From positions 806,001 through 870,000 of the forward strand of contig OZ255707.1 of the NCBI GenBank assembly GCA_965277075.1: 64,000 bases of DNA. The letters run 5' to 3'. The translations under genes and the position numbers were made by a program. Below, piece after piece: positions 26,172 through 35,625 of the stretch (positions are counted from its first letter, which is position 1; every line of letters begins with the position of its first letter). This stretch comes from Lustribacter sp965277075. Its GTDB lineage: Bacteria > Vulcanimicrobiota > Vulcanimicrobiia > Vulcanimicrobiales > Vulcanimicrobiaceae. Under the pieces are notes generated by a model. That model worked only from the letters and a program-made list of their open reading frames with translations. It searched no databases and was not told where the DNA came from.

Positions 26172-29100
26172 CTACAAGTCTTCGGGGTTGATGCCCTTCG
26201 GCTTGTACTGCGTGCGCGTCGAGGGCGCTTGAACCGCGACTTCCGGTTCATATTCGCCTTCGTACTGGACGGTGTTCTCTTGCATCCTCTGACGCTCGTA
26301 CGGACCGAGCACCTTCGGCGACATCTCTTGTCCGTTCGGCGCGACGACCTCTCCGTAGGAGGTGAGAGCGTCCTCCTCTTCGTGCGGGTTGAAGTCGAGG
26401 AACACGTTGCGCGGACGGCCCTCGTCGTCGAGATCCTGACCTTCCGGTTGGATGTGGAGATTGCGATACCGCGACATCCCCGTTCCCGCCGGGATCAGTT
26501 TGCCGATGATGACGTTTTCCTTGAGGCCTAAGAGCGGATCGTGTTTGCCCTTGATCGCCGCGTCCGTCAGAACACGCGTGGTCTCTTGGAACGACGCTGC
26601 CGAGAGGAACGACTCCGTCGCAAGCGACGCCTTCGTCACACCGAGCAACACCGCGCCGCCTTCGGCCTTCTTTTGACCGGAGTCGAGCGCATCGTTCGCT
26701 TCCGCGAACGCCGACGCTTCGACGAGCTGCCCGGGCAAGAATCGCGTATCACCGCCGTCGACGATCTTGATCTTGCGCAGCATCGAACGGACGATCACTT
26801 CGATGTGTTTGTCGTTGATGTCGACGCCTTGCGAACGATAGACTTTCTGCACTTCCTGAACGAGGTAGTTCTGCAACGCGGTCTCACCGCTGATGCGCAA
26901 GATCTCGTGCGGGTTGAGCGAGCCGTCCGCGATCGCTTGGCCGGCGTTGATCGGCGAGCCGTCCTGCACGTTGATATGCGTGCCGACCGGTGTTTCGATC
27001 TCGTGATCTTCGCCTTGTTCGTCGGTAACGTAAACGACGCGTTTGCCCTTCTCTTCACCAAGCTTGATCGTGCCGGTGAATTCCGAGACGGGCGCCTCGC
27101 CTTTGGGCTTGCGCGCTTCGAAGATTTCCTCGACACGCGGCAGACCCGTGATGATGTCTTCCGTCGCCACGCCGCCGGTGTGGAACGTACGCAACGTCAG
27201 CTGCGTGCCCGGTTCACCGATCGACTGCGCCGCGATGATACCGACCGCTTCACCGATGTCGACCTTGAGGCCGGTTGCGAGATTGCGCCCGTAGCACATT
27301 GCGCAAACGCCGTATTTGGCTTTGCACGTGAGCGTGGAGCGAATCTTGACATGGGTGATGCCCGCCCCGATGATCGCCTTGGCCTTGTCCTCGTCGATCT
27401 CTTCGTCGCGCGCAACGAGCTTGGTGCGCGGCTTCTCCGGGTCTTTGATGTCCTCGGCGGCACGGCGACCGATGATCCGATCGTAGATCGGTTCGATCGT
27501 TTCCTTTCCAACGCGGATATCGTTGACCATGATGCCGCCGGCGGTGCCGCAATCTTCCTCTCGGATGATCACGTCCTGCGCGACGTCGACCAGCCGGCGC
27601 GTCAGATAGCCCGAGTCGGCCGTGCGTAATGCGGTGTCGGCGAGACCCTTGCGTGCGCCGTGCGTCGAGATGAAGTACTCGAGAACGGTGAGGCCTTCTT
27701 TGAGTGATGCTTTGACCGGAATCTCGAGAATACGACCCGACGGATCGGACATCAGTCCGCGCATGCCGCCGAGCTGCTTGACCTGCGCAATCGAACCGCG
27801 CGCGCCCGACGTCGCCATCATGAACACCGGGTTAAGCGGGTTCTGCGCTGTCTGCATCGCAAGCGTCACGTCGTCCGAGGTCTTTTGCCAGACTTCGATC
27901 GTCTTCTGGTAGCGCTCTTCTTCCGAAATGAAACCCTGGTCGAAAAGACCGTGAAGTTCGTCGACTTCGCTTTGCGCTTTGTCGAGTAAGTCGTACTTCG
28001 CTTGCGGCACGACGACGTCCGAGATCGACACCGTCGTGCCGCTCTGCGTCGCGTACTTGAAGCCGAGCGCCTTGATCGCGTCGAGAAACTCTGCGGTCGC
28101 CGCGTTGCCGTACGTGCGGTAGCACTCGGTGATCAACTTCTTGAGCGCCGCTTTGTCGAGCACGTGATTGAGGTACGGGTGGTTCCATTCCGCCGGGAAC
28201 GCCGCGTTGAGGATCGCGCGACCGACCGTCGTACGAATCCGCACGCCGTCGACGCGAAGGTAAATCCACTCTTGCAAACCGATAAGGCGGTTCTCGAAAG
28301 CCAGCACCGCGTCTTGCAGATTGCCGAACACGGGCTCTTTGATCGCGCTGCCGTTCCCGACGTAGCTCGACTGCCAACGCCGTCCGACGGTCGATGCGTA
28401 GAGCTGGTCATCGGCGAGATCGCCCTTGGCCGGCCCTTTGTACTCATCGCGGTTGAACGTGAGGTAGTAGAGGCCCAAGACCATGTCTTGCGTCGGGATC
28501 GACACCGGGTTCCCGAAGCTCGGCTGCAAGATGTTGTTGGCGGAGAGCATCAGGATTCGCGCTTCCGCCTGCGCACCTGCGCTAAGCGGAAGATGGACCG
28601 CCATCTGATCGCCGTCGAAGTCCGCGTTGTACGGCGTGCAGACCAGCGGGTGGAGATGGATCGCCTTGCCTTCGACCAGCACCGGCTCGAACGCCTGAAT
28701 GCCGAGACGATGCAACGTCGGTGCGCGATTGAGCAAGACCGGATGCTCGCGAATCACTTCGTCGAGCACGTCCCAAACTTCCGGACGCACGCGTTCGACC
28801 ATGCGCTTCGCGCTCTTGATGTTGTGCGCTTGACCGCGGTCCACCAGCTTCTTCATGACGAACGGTTTGAAGAGCTCGAGCGCCATTTCTTTGGGCAGCC
28901 CGCATTGGTGCAGCTTGAGATTCGGACCGACGACGATGACCGACCGGCCCGAGTAGTCGACGCGTTTCCCCAGCAGGTTCTGGCGGAAGCGTCCCTGTTT
29001 GCCTTTGAGAATATCCGAGAGCGATTTCAACGGGCGGTTGTTCGGCCCGGTAACCGGGCGGCCGCGACGGCCGTTATCGATCAGCGCATCGACTGCTTCT

Positions 29101-29972
29101 TGCAACATGCGCTTTTCGTTCTTGATGATGATTTCGGGCGCGCTCAACTCCAGCAACCGCTTCAGACGATTGTTGCGATTGATGACGCGGCGGTAAAGAT
29201 CGTTCAAATCGGACGTCGCGAAACGACCGCCGTCGAGCTGGACCATCGGACGCAACTCCGGCGCAATGACCGGAACAGCCGAAAGGATCATCCACTCGGG
29301 CTTGTTACCGGACGCGAGGAACGCTTCGACGACTTCGAGCCGCTTAATCGCCTTGACGCGTTTCTGACCGGTCGTCTCTTTGAATTCGCGCCGCAGCTCT
29401 TCTTGGAGCTTTCGCAAATTCAAGTCGCGCAGGAGCTCGCGAATCGCTTCGGCGCCCATGCCGGCCTTGAAGCGCGACCCGTACTTTTCGCGCGATTCGC
29501 GATACTTCTGCTCGGTGAGAATTTCGCGCTTACCGAGGGTCGTGTCACCTTGCTCGGTGACGACATACGCGGCAAAATAGATGACCTTCTCGAGCTGTCG
29601 CGGCGACATGTCGAGGAGGATACCGATGCGCGAGGGCACGCCCTTGAAGTACCAAATATGGCTTACGGGCGTTGCGAGTTCGATGTGGCCCATACGCTCG
29701 CGGCGCACTTTGGCGCGCGTGATCTCGACGCCGCAACGGTCGCAAATCATCCCCTTAAAGCGGATGCGTTTGTACTTGCCGCAGTGGCATTCCCAGTCTT
29801 TCGTGGGACCGAAGATCTTCTCGCAAAAGAGACCGTCGCGCTCGGGTTTGAGCGTGCGGTAGTTGATCGTCTCCGGCTTTTTCACTTCACCGAACGACCA
29901 AGCGCGGATTTGTTCCGGGCTGGCGAGCCCGATCCGCATCGCGTCGAAATTATTGACGTCGAGCAGGTTCAA
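26172..29972 (-). CDS. rpoC: DNA-directed RNA polymerase subunit beta'
   Basis: Complete beta' of 1266 residues. N-terminal zinc ribbon (CHCGKYKRIRFKGMICDRC), catalytic Mg site NADFDGDQMAVH, bridge-helix/trigger-loop region (SGARGSIAQVKQLGGMRGLM) and a second zinc site CKAKYGVCAMCYG. The length indicates few lineage-specific insertions. The start is TTG 29972, giving MNLLDVNNFDAMRIGLASPE, with AAAAGGA 7 nt upstream. It is not preceded by rpoB, which lies 16 kb upstream on the same strand. Its own leader (about 400 bp to the divergent squalene synthase gene) must hold a promoter. Confidence 0.99.
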   Translation of the reverse strand: MNLLDVNNFDAMRIGLASPEQIRAWSFGEVKKPETINYRTLKPERDGLFCEKIFGPTKDWECHCGKYKRIRFKGMICDRCGVEITRAKVRRERMGHIELATPVSHIWYFKGVPSRIGILLDMSPRQLEKVIYFAAYVVTEQGDTTLGKREILTEQKYRESREKYGSRFKAGMGAEAIRELLRDLNLRKLQEELRREFKETTGQKRVKAIKRLEVVEAFLASGNKPEWMILSAVPVIAPELRPMVQLDGGRFATSDLNDLYRRVINRNNRLKRLLELSAPEIIIKNEKRMLQEAVDALIDNGRRGRPVTGPNNRPLKSLSDILKGKQGRFRQNLLGKRVDYSGRSVIVVGPNLKLHQCGLPKEMALELFKPFVMKKLVDRGQAHNIKSAKRMVERVRPEVWDVLDEVIREHPVLLNRAPTLHRLGIQAFEPVLVEGKAIHLHPLVCTPYNADFDGDQMAVHLPLSAGAQAEARILMLSANNILQPSFGNPVSIPTQDMVLGLYYLTFNRDEYKGPAKGDLADDQLYASTVGRRWQSSYVGNGSAIKEPVFGNLQDAVLAFENRLIGLQEWIYLRVDGVRIRTTVGRAILNAAFPAEWNHPYLNHVLDKAALKKLITECYRTYGNAATAEFLDAIKALGFKYATQSGTTVSISDVVVPQAKYDLLDKAQSEVDELHGLFDQGFISEEERYQKTIEVWQKTSDDVTLAMQTAQNPLNPVFMMATSGARGSIAQVKQLGGMRGLMSDPSGRILEIPVKASLKEGLTVLEYFISTHGARKGLADTALRTADSGYLTRRLVDVAQDVIIREEDCGTAGGIMVNDIRVGKETIEPIYDRIIGRRAAEDIKDPEKPRTKLVARDEEIDEDKAKAIIGAGITHVKIRSTLTCKAKYGVCAMCYGRNLATGLKVDIGEAVGIIAAQSIGEPGTQLTLRTFHTGGVATEDIITGLPRVEEIFEARKPKGEAPVSEFTGTIKLGEEKGKRVVYVTDEQGEDHEIETPVGTHINVQDGSPINAGQAIADGSLNPHEILRISGETALQNYLVQEVQKVYRSQGVDINDKHIEVIVRSMLRKIKIVDGGDTRFLPGQLVEASAFAEANDALDSGQKKAEGGAVLLGVTKASLATESFLSAASFQETTRVLTDAAIKGKHDPLLGLKENVIIGKLIPAGTGMSRYRNLHIQPEGQDLDDEGRPRNVFLDFNPHEEEDALTSYGEVVAPNGQEMSPKVLGPYERQRMQENTVQYEGEYEPEVAVQAPSTRTQYKPKGINPEDL

Positions 29973-30377
29973 CGTATCGTCCTTTTCCTGGGCGCGCGAC
30001 GGCGATCAGAGGCGATCGAGGTGACGTCGTGGCTGGTGCGAGCAAAGACCGACAGTGCCGGGAAATGGCAAAGCGGCCCAAGGAATACACCGCTAACGTT
30101 CCTTGGATCCGCGTTATCGACCGAGGGGCATAGGTGACGATGGTACGCCCTTCGTCAACTTTTGTCAAGGTATCGCCCGTCCGTCTCTCGCCGAATCGCC
30201 TGCCCCACGACCGAGCGGCGTGCAATCGGCATTATCAGTCGGCCGTAACCGAAGGCGTACAGCAACCGTCGCGAAGTTCACGGGTTCGAGGCGAGAAAGA
30301 CCCCGCAGGCAGATTGAATTTGCGGGTGCAACGGATTCGTTTTGCGCCGGGCCTGGTAGACCACTGGTGACACACGT
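29973..30377. other. 405-bp divergent intergenic region between rpoC and the squalene synthase gene
   Basis: No credible gene. It holds the rpoC ribosome binding site, an interrupted hairpin at 30073-30112, and sequence of lower regularity toward 30377. Promoters for rpoC (minus) and the hopanoid run (plus) are expected here, but I see no convincing -35/-10 pair. Confidence 0.6.
30073..30112. promoter_or_regulatory. Hairpin in the rpoC leader
   Basis: GCGG-C-CCAAGGAA pairs with TTCCTTGG-AT-CCGC (8-bp inner and 4-bp outer stem, 13-nt loop), about 100-140 nt upstream of rpoC. There is no U tract, so this is more likely a leader structure or operator than a terminator. Confidence 0.5.
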
Positions 30378-31454
30378 ATGGCGCGCGAGTGGGGAGATCG
30401 TTTTCACCGAGTGATGCTATTAGAGAATACTTCCGTCACGGATATCGATCGCCGGTCGCGTTTGATGTTGCCGCGTGTCTCGCGAACATTCGCCTTGGGC
30501 GTCAAGCTCTTGCCGTCGCGGCTCGAGCTGCCGGTCCGTCTCGGATACCTGTTGTGCCGGATTGCCGACACCGTCGAGGACGATCTCGCGCTCGACACGT
30601 TCCGGAAAGCCGAGCTGCTCGACGTCTTTCTCGCCTGTTTCGAGAGCGCGTCGCTGGCCGATGCCTACGGCGACTACGTTCGTGAACTGACCGCTAACGA
30701 CGACTATATCGATCTGGTCGCGACGTCCGGCGAGGTATTCGCGCTGTATCGAACGCTCGACCGGACAAGCCAGTCGATTCTCAAGCACTGGATCGGCGAG
30801 ATGGTCGTCGGCATGCGCCGCTTCGTTCTCGAACATCCTGGCGGTATCCGTATTTCGAGCGTCGCGGAATTTCACGCGTATTGCTACTACGTCGCTGGAA
30901 CGGTCGGGCATCTGCTCACCGAACTCTGGCACCATCATTCGAGCGCGATCGACGCGCGCATCCACGTGCGTTTGCTCGAAGACTGCGAAGCGTTCGGCGA
31001 AGCATTGCAAACCGTCAACATCCTCAAGGACATCCCGTGGGATGTCGAACGCGAGAACGCGATCTACATCCCGTCCGACTTGCTGGCCGCCGCGGGCAGC
31101 GAACAATCCGCGATTCTGCACGACGACCGCCGAACGGCGAACCGTGTCGCGATCGCGCCGCTCGTCCGACTTGCGAACGACGATCTCGAACGCGCGCTGC
31201 GGTACATCGAAAACCTTCCACTTTCCGCCTTGCGCGTGCGGCTCTTTTGCGCGTTGCCGACGCTCTTCGCCGTCGCAACGATGCGCGAGATCGAACGCAC
31301 CGATGCGATGCTGACCGCCGGCGGCGCGGTCAAGATTTCACGCGCCGAAGTGAAAGCGCTCATCGTCGCGTCTTCGACCTCGACCCTGACGAATCGATCG
31401 CTGCGCTGGCTCGTCGACCGGGTGCGCGAAAAACCGTTCGGATTCGGCATTTAG
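30378..31454 (+). CDS. Squalene synthase (farnesyl-diphosphate farnesyltransferase type)
   Basis: Condenses two FPP to squalene, precursor of hopanoids. First Asp-rich motif DTVEDD (residues 64-69), second NILKDIPWDVEREN (about 214-227). YCYYVAGTVGHLLTELW and LPRVSRTFALGV are typical of true squalene synthases rather than HpnC/HpnD, which work as a pair with HpnE. None of those three genes is here, so a single-enzyme route is inferred. ATG 30378; an internal ATG at 30414 would still keep the domain. It heads hpnA-hpnH-prenyl synthase. Confidence 0.85.
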   Translation: MAREWGDRFHRVMLLENTSVTDIDRRSRLMLPRVSRTFALGVKLLPSRLELPVRLGYLLCRIADTVEDDLALDTFRKAELLDVFLACFESASLADAYGDYVRELTANDDYIDLVATSGEVFALYRTLDRTSQSILKHWIGEMVVGMRRFVLEHPGGIRISSVAEFHAYCYYVAGTVGHLLTELWHHHSSAIDARIHVRLLEDCEAFGEALQTVNILKDIPWDVERENAIYIPSDLLAAAGSEQSAILHDDRRTANRVAIAPLVRLANDDLERALRYIENLPLSALRVRLFCALPTLFAVATMREIERTDAMLTAGGAVKISRAEVKALIVASSTSTLTNRSLRWLVDRVREKPFGFGI

Positions 31455-31469
31455 TGCCGCGGCACTAGC

Positions 31470-32483
31470 CTGGACGCGTTCGTCACGGGCGCCTCGGGAT
31501 TCGTCGGTGCGAATCTCGTACGCGCGCTGCTCGCACGCGGTTGGAACGTGCGCGTTCTCGTGCGCGGCGCTGCAGCAACGCTCGACGGACTTCCGATCGA
31601 ACGCGTAACGGGCGATCTGTTCGCGGCGCACCTGGCCGATGCGATGAACGGATCGGACGCCGTGTTCCACGTGGCCGCGACCTACAGTCTCTGGCGACGC
31701 GATCGCGCGACGGTCATGCACGCGAACGTTGACGGAACGCGCGCCGTGCTCGACGCGGCGCGACGCGCTCGCGTGCCGCGTGTCGTGCACACGAGTTCGG
31801 TCGCCGCGATCGGCGTGCGCGACGCGAGTTATTCCGGCTACACCGCCGACGAGGCGTACCAGAGTGCGCCTGAAAAGCTCGTCGGCGCGTACAAAAAATC
31901 GAAATATTATGCGGAGCGAGAAGTCGCGCGTGCCGTCGCCGCCGGCCAAGATGTCGTCATCGTCAATCCGACGACGCCCGTCGGTCCATATGACGCGAAA
32001 CCGACACCGACCGGAGACATCATCGTTCGATTTTGTACGGGTCGGATGCCGGCGTACGTGGACACGGGGCTGAATCTGGTCGATGTGCGTGACGTTGCCG
32101 AGGGTCACATCGCCGCTTTCGAACGCGGCGCGACGGGCGAACGCTACATCCTCGGCAACGAAAACCTGACGTTGCGCGCAATGCTCGATCGGCTCGGGGC
32201 GATAACGGGGCGCCCCGTACCGAGCGTGCGGCTTCCGGCTGCCGTACCGTTGGTTTACGCCGCCTTCGGGGAATACGTCTTAGCGCCGCTCGGCGTCCGC
32301 CCCGACGTAGCGCTCGACGCCGTTCGCATGTCCAAGCAGCGAATGTACTACGATGTCTCGAAAGGCGTCACTCAGTTGGCGCTCGCGCGCAGACCCGTAA
32401 CCAACGCGTTGAACGACGCGGTTACGTGGTTTCGAGAAAATAACTACATTCGGGACAGGGAGTTTCATGGCAATCGCGCTTAA
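31470..32483 (+). CDS. hpnA: HpnA-like NAD-dependent epimerase/dehydratase (extended SDR)
   Basis: Hopanoid-associated sugar epimerase. The cofactor loop VTGASGFVGANL begins only five residues after the first codon. The only plausible start that keeps it is CTG at 31470; ATG, GTG or TTG are absent between the upstream in-frame TAG of the squalene synthase gene and the motif. A palindrome AGTGCCGCGGCACT covers the gap. The catalytic region HTSSVAAIG and YKKSK (YxxxK) is intact. 337 residues. It overlaps hpnH by 17 nt. Start codon needs proof. Confidence 0.85.
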   Translation: MDAFVTGASGFVGANLVRALLARGWNVRVLVRGAAATLDGLPIERVTGDLFAAHLADAMNGSDAVFHVAATYSLWRRDRATVMHANVDGTRAVLDAARRARVPRVVHTSSVAAIGVRDASYSGYTADEAYQSAPEKLVGAYKKSKYYAEREVARAVAAGQDVVIVNPTTPVGPYDAKPTPTGDIIVRFCTGRMPAYVDTGLNLVDVRDVAEGHIAAFERGATGERYILGNENLTLRAMLDRLGAITGRPVPSVRLPAAVPLVYAAFGEYVLAPLGVRPDVALDAVRMSKQRMYYDVSKGVTQLALARRPVTNALNDAVTWFRENNYIRDREFHGNRA

Positions 32484-33486
32484 GCAAGCGTTCGCGGTCG
32501 GTTCCTACGTCGTCAAGCAGCGGATCGCAGGCAAGAAGCGGTATCCGCTGGTCTTGATGCTCGAACCGCTGTTCCGCTGCAACCTTGCATGCAACGGTTG
32601 CGGCAAGATTCAACATCCCGTTGAAGTCCTTCGCAAGCATCTCTCTCCGGAGCAGTGCTTCAAAGCGGTCGAAGAGTGCGGCGCGCCGGTGGTCGCTATA
32701 CCGGGCGGCGAACCGCTACTCCATCCGCAAATCAAAGAAATCGTCGAAGGCTTGATCCAGCGCAAGAAGTTCATCTATCTCTGCACGAACGCGCTGCGCC
32801 TCGAGCAGAGCCTCGATAAGTTCACGCCGTCGGACTACTTTGGATTCAACATCCATCTCGACGGGCCGCGCGACGTGCACGATCATGCGGTTGCCCGCGC
32901 GGGCACGTACGACATCGCGGTCAACGCGATCAAAGCGGCGAAGGCGCGCGGCTTCCGCGTGTACACGAATACGACGATTTTCGAGGGCGCGAAGGCGGAA
33001 GATTTTCACGGCTTTTTCGACTTTGTGACCAACGAATTGAAGGTCGACGGGATGCAGATTTCTCCGGGATATCGGTACGAAAAGGCTCCCGATCAGGATC
33101 ACTTTCTCGCGGTCGAAGAAACGCGCCAGCTCTTCCGGCAGATTCTCGCGCCCTATCGGGCGGGCAAGAAGAAATGGGAGTTCAACGCCTCACCCTTCTT
33201 CTTAGACTTCCTGACCGGTGAAAAAGAGTACGACTGCACCCCCTGGGGTATGCCGAGTTATAGTCTTTTCGGGTGGCAGAAACCGTGCTATCTCCTCGGC
33301 GAGGGCTACGCACAGAGCTATCAGGAGCTGCTCGACACCACGGAGTGGGAGAAGTACGGCCATGCCAGCGGCAACCCGAAGTGCGAGGATTGCATGGTGC
33401 ACTCCGGTTTTGAAGCAACGGCGGCAGCCGATATGATGCGTCCCTCGAACATTCTCGGTTCGGTTCGCTCGGTTTTCGCCAAGTAG
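32467..33486 (+). CDS. hpnH: Adenosyl-hopene transferase HpnH (radical SAM)
   Basis: Radical-SAM enzyme that joins the 5'-deoxyadenosyl group to diploptene, first step of C35 hopanoid side-chain formation. Cluster ligands CxxxCxxC are Cys38, Cys42 and Cys45 (CNLACNGC). GGEP (PGGEPLLHP) contacts SAM, and the C-terminal CEDCMVHSGFEATA region is typical of HpnH. ATG 32467, with GGGAG upstream. 339 residues match the family. Confidence 0.97.
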   Translation: MAIALKQAFAVGSYVVKQRIAGKKRYPLVLMLEPLFRCNLACNGCGKIQHPVEVLRKHLSPEQCFKAVEECGAPVVAIPGGEPLLHPQIKEIVEGLIQRKKFIYLCTNALRLEQSLDKFTPSDYFGFNIHLDGPRDVHDHAVARAGTYDIAVNAIKAAKARGFRVYTNTTIFEGAKAEDFHGFFDFVTNELKVDGMQISPGYRYEKAPDQDHFLAVEETRQLFRQILAPYRAGKKKWEFNASPFFLDFLTGEKEYDCTPWGMPSYSLFGWQKPCYLLGEGYAQSYQELLDTTEWEKYGHASGNPKCEDCMVHSGFEATAAADMMRPSNILGSVRSVFAK

Positions 33487-33493
33487 TCGAACC

Positions 33494-34495
33494 GTGATCC
33501 TGCGTTCGCCGGCGTTCGAGCTCTTCGAGGAGTATCTCGAGCGTGTCTTGGACGACGCGGCGGCAACGAACGCCAACGGAGCGCTGATTCGCGAGCATTT
33601 CGGACTCGACGATCCGTTGGCGAGGCGCGGAAAGCGGTTGCGACCGCGCATCCTGCTCACCGTCGCCGAGAGTGAAGGCGCCGACGGCGCGGTCGCCCTC
33701 GGCGCCGCGGCCGCGCTCGAACTCTTGCACAATTTCTCACTGATCCATGACGACATCGAAGACGGCGACGAGATGCGCCACGGCCGGCCGACGCTGTGGG
33801 CGCGCCACGGCATCCCGGCTGCGCTCGTCGCCGGGAACGCGATGTCGGCGCTCGCATACATCACGCTGATCGACGGCTCGGCGAACCTGCCGAAAAAGAC
33901 GGTGCTCGCGATGGAGCGCTGTCTCCAGCAAGCTCACTTCCAGATGTGCGAGGGCCAATCGTTCGACATCGGCTTCGAGACGGCGACGTTGGTGACGTTC
34001 GAGCAGTACGTGCGGATGATCGAAGGTAAGACGGCGGCGCTGCTGACCGCGGCGTGCCGGCTCGGCGCCCTCGCGGGCGGCGACGACAGCGAACGCGCCG
34101 CGGCATATGGTCGCGTGGGGCGCGCGTATGGCCTGGCGTTCCAAGTGCGCGACGACGTGCTCGGCACGTGGGGCCGCACAGAGGAAACCGGCAAACCGAG
34201 CGGAGCCGACATCCGGCGCCGCAAGTGGTCGTTTCCGGTGACATGGGCCCTCGGCGGGGCGCCGAGCGCAGACCGCTCGATCGTCGCGGACGCGTACGCA
34301 ACGATCGGTTCGCTCAGCAACGATCACGCCGCGCGCGTCATCGGCGCGCTCGAACGTCTCGGCGCGCGGGACGCCGCCGACGAGGCGTGCATGGCGTACA
34401 TCGAGGAGGCCAACCACGTCAGTGGCGTGCATGAGCTCGACCGCGACGGCCGCCTCGCGGCGCTGTTCAACGCGACGGCGAAGCGCACCGTCTGA
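33494..34495 (+). CDS. Short-chain polyprenyl diphosphate synthase
   Basis: Trans-isoprenyl diphosphate synthase. First Asp-rich motif HDDIEDGDEMRHGRPT (DDxxD at 86-90), second is RDDVLGTWG in place of DDxxD, and GKPSGADIRRRKWSFPV follows. The Phe five residues before the first motif (LLHNFSLIHDD) suggests a C15-C20 product, which would feed squalene synthase or carotenoids. GTG 33494, 7 nt after hpnH. This DDxxG variant is common next to hopanoid or carotenoid genes. Confidence 0.9.
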   Translation: MILRSPAFELFEEYLERVLDDAAATNANGALIREHFGLDDPLARRGKRLRPRILLTVAESEGADGAVALGAAAALELLHNFSLIHDDIEDGDEMRHGRPTLWARHGIPAALVAGNAMSALAYITLIDGSANLPKKTVLAMERCLQQAHFQMCEGQSFDIGFETATLVTFEQYVRMIEGKTAALLTAACRLGALAGGDDSERAAAYGRVGRAYGLAFQVRDDVLGTWGRTEETGKPSGADIRRRKWSFPVTWALGGAPSADRSIVADAYATIGSLSNDHAARVIGALERLGARDAADEACMAYIEEANHVSGVHELDRDGRLAALFNATAKRTV

Positions 34496-34500
34496 GAGCG

Positions 34501-34671
34501 CATGCTGTCGATCTGATTTGGCGGACTGCCGATGATGAAGAACGTGTCCGGTTGCGTGAGATCGTCGACGTGCAACTGGTCGAGCGGAGCTCCAAACGCC
34601 CGCAGCGCGGTCCACACCCTCACCGCGTTGTCGTGCCCGGTCCCGACGAAGATATCGTGGATGAAGATGAA
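34501..34671 (-). pseudogene. Remnant of a nucleotidyltransferase (DUF6036/AbiEii-like) gene
   Basis: On the minus strand about 57 codons directly after the livM stop and in its frame read as protein: FVGTGHDNAVRVWTALRAFG, then APLDQLHVDDLTQPDTFFII, then GSPPNQIDS. This matches the middle of small nucleotidyltransferases of the type (N-A-x-RV..AL..FG.P..........F.IG..P.RID). Both the N-terminal catalytic part and the C-terminus are missing. Its presence at the border of the liv block suggests past insertion or deletion here. Confidence 0.6.
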
Positions 34672-35625
34672 TCAGTGCGCGGCGCGGCGGCGCCGCATGC
34701 CGTCGATGGCGGCGCCGACGATGCCGCGCGGGCGCAGCGTCGCGATCAATACGATAATTGCGCCGTAGAGGACGAGATCGTAACCTTTCCCGCTCCCGCC
34801 GAGTTGCAGCGCGACGAATTTCGAGAGCACGACGAAGATCAGCGCTCCGGCGGTCGGACCCCAGATCGTTCCCAGCCCACCGATGACACCGACGAGCGCC
34901 ATGTCGACGGAGATCGAAATGTCGAGCGTCGAAGGCGGATCGACGAAGAGCGTGTACTGCGCGAAGAGCACACCGCCGAGTGCGGCGATGGAGGCCGAAC
35001 CTGCGAACGCGATCAGCTTCCATTTGCGTTCGTCGATGCCGACCGACGCCGCGGCTTCGTGATTCGCTTTGAGCGCGCGCAGATAGTAGCCGAGCTTGGA
35101 GTTTTCGAGACCGATCGTCGCGCTCTGCACGCCGGCGTAGAGCACGAGCGCGATTGCGACGTACGGCGCCTTGTGCGCGAACTGTAAATTCGCGAAACCC
35201 TCCGCGATCGGGATTTGGAAGCCGTTCGCACGTCCGAGCCAATCCTGGGTGCGTACGAGCGCGTCGACGATCGCCGCAACGGCGATCGTCGCGATCGAAA
35301 AATAGTGTCCGCGCAACGAGAGCGTCGGGTAGCCGACGACGAACGCGAGCACCACGGCCGCAGCAATCGCGAGCGGCAGCGCGAGCCACGGCGAGATCTG
35401 CCAGCTGGCGCCCGCGAGCGCCGCGGCATACGCTCCGCACGCGAAGAAGATGGCATGGCCGAACGAAACGTTGCCGCCGTAGCCGCTCACCCAGTTCCAC
35501 GATTGGCCGAGCACGGCCCAGAGGAGAAACGTGAAAACGAGATCGAGGAACACGTCGTTTGAAACGAGCGCGACACCCAGCACGACGATACTGCCGGCGG
35601 CGAGGCCGATGACATGTCGCTTCAC
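34672..35625 (-). CDS. livM: Branched-chain amino-acid ABC transporter permease LivM
   Basis: 317 residues from GTG 35625 (GTGA overlap with the livH stop). Multi-spanning permease with GGNVSFGHAIFFACGAYAAA, VGYPTLSLRGHYFSIATI, and the cytoplasmic coupling loop LRALKANHEAAASVGID (EAA-like). The C-terminus MVGVIGGLGTIWGP-type block reads LVGVIGGLGTIWGP. It works with LivH, LivG, LivF and the binding protein. Confidence 0.93.
   Translation of the reverse strand: MKRHVIGLAAGSIVVLGVALVSNDVFLDLVFTFLLWAVLGQSWNWVSGYGGNVSFGHAIFFACGAYAAALAGASWQISPWLALPLAIAAAVVLAFVVGYPTLSLRGHYFSIATIAVAAIVDALVRTQDWLGRANGFQIPIAEGFANLQFAHKAPYVAIALVLYAGVQSATIGLENSKLGYYLRALKANHEAAASVGIDERKWKLIAFAGSASIAALGGVLFAQYTLFVDPPSTLDISISVDMALVGVIGGLGTIWGPTAGALIFVVLSKFVALQLGGSGKGYDLVLYGAIIVLIATLRPRGIVGAAIDGMRRRRAAH

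Noticed and set aside
28002..30137. 711-codon open frame on the plus strand across rpoC
   Set aside because: Antisense shadow of rpoC. High GC keeps the opposite frame free of stops; composition is Arg/Asp/Glu-rich with no domain.
30378..31454. HpnC or HpnD, or phytoene synthase CrtB
   Set aside because: Motif set (DTVEDD, YCYYVAGTVG, NILKDIPWD) and lack of partner genes fit squalene synthase better; phylogeny would settle it.
33737..35500. 587-codon minus-strand frame across the prenyl synthase and livM
   Set aside because: Shadow frame; includes out-of-frame livM sequence and no recognised domain.
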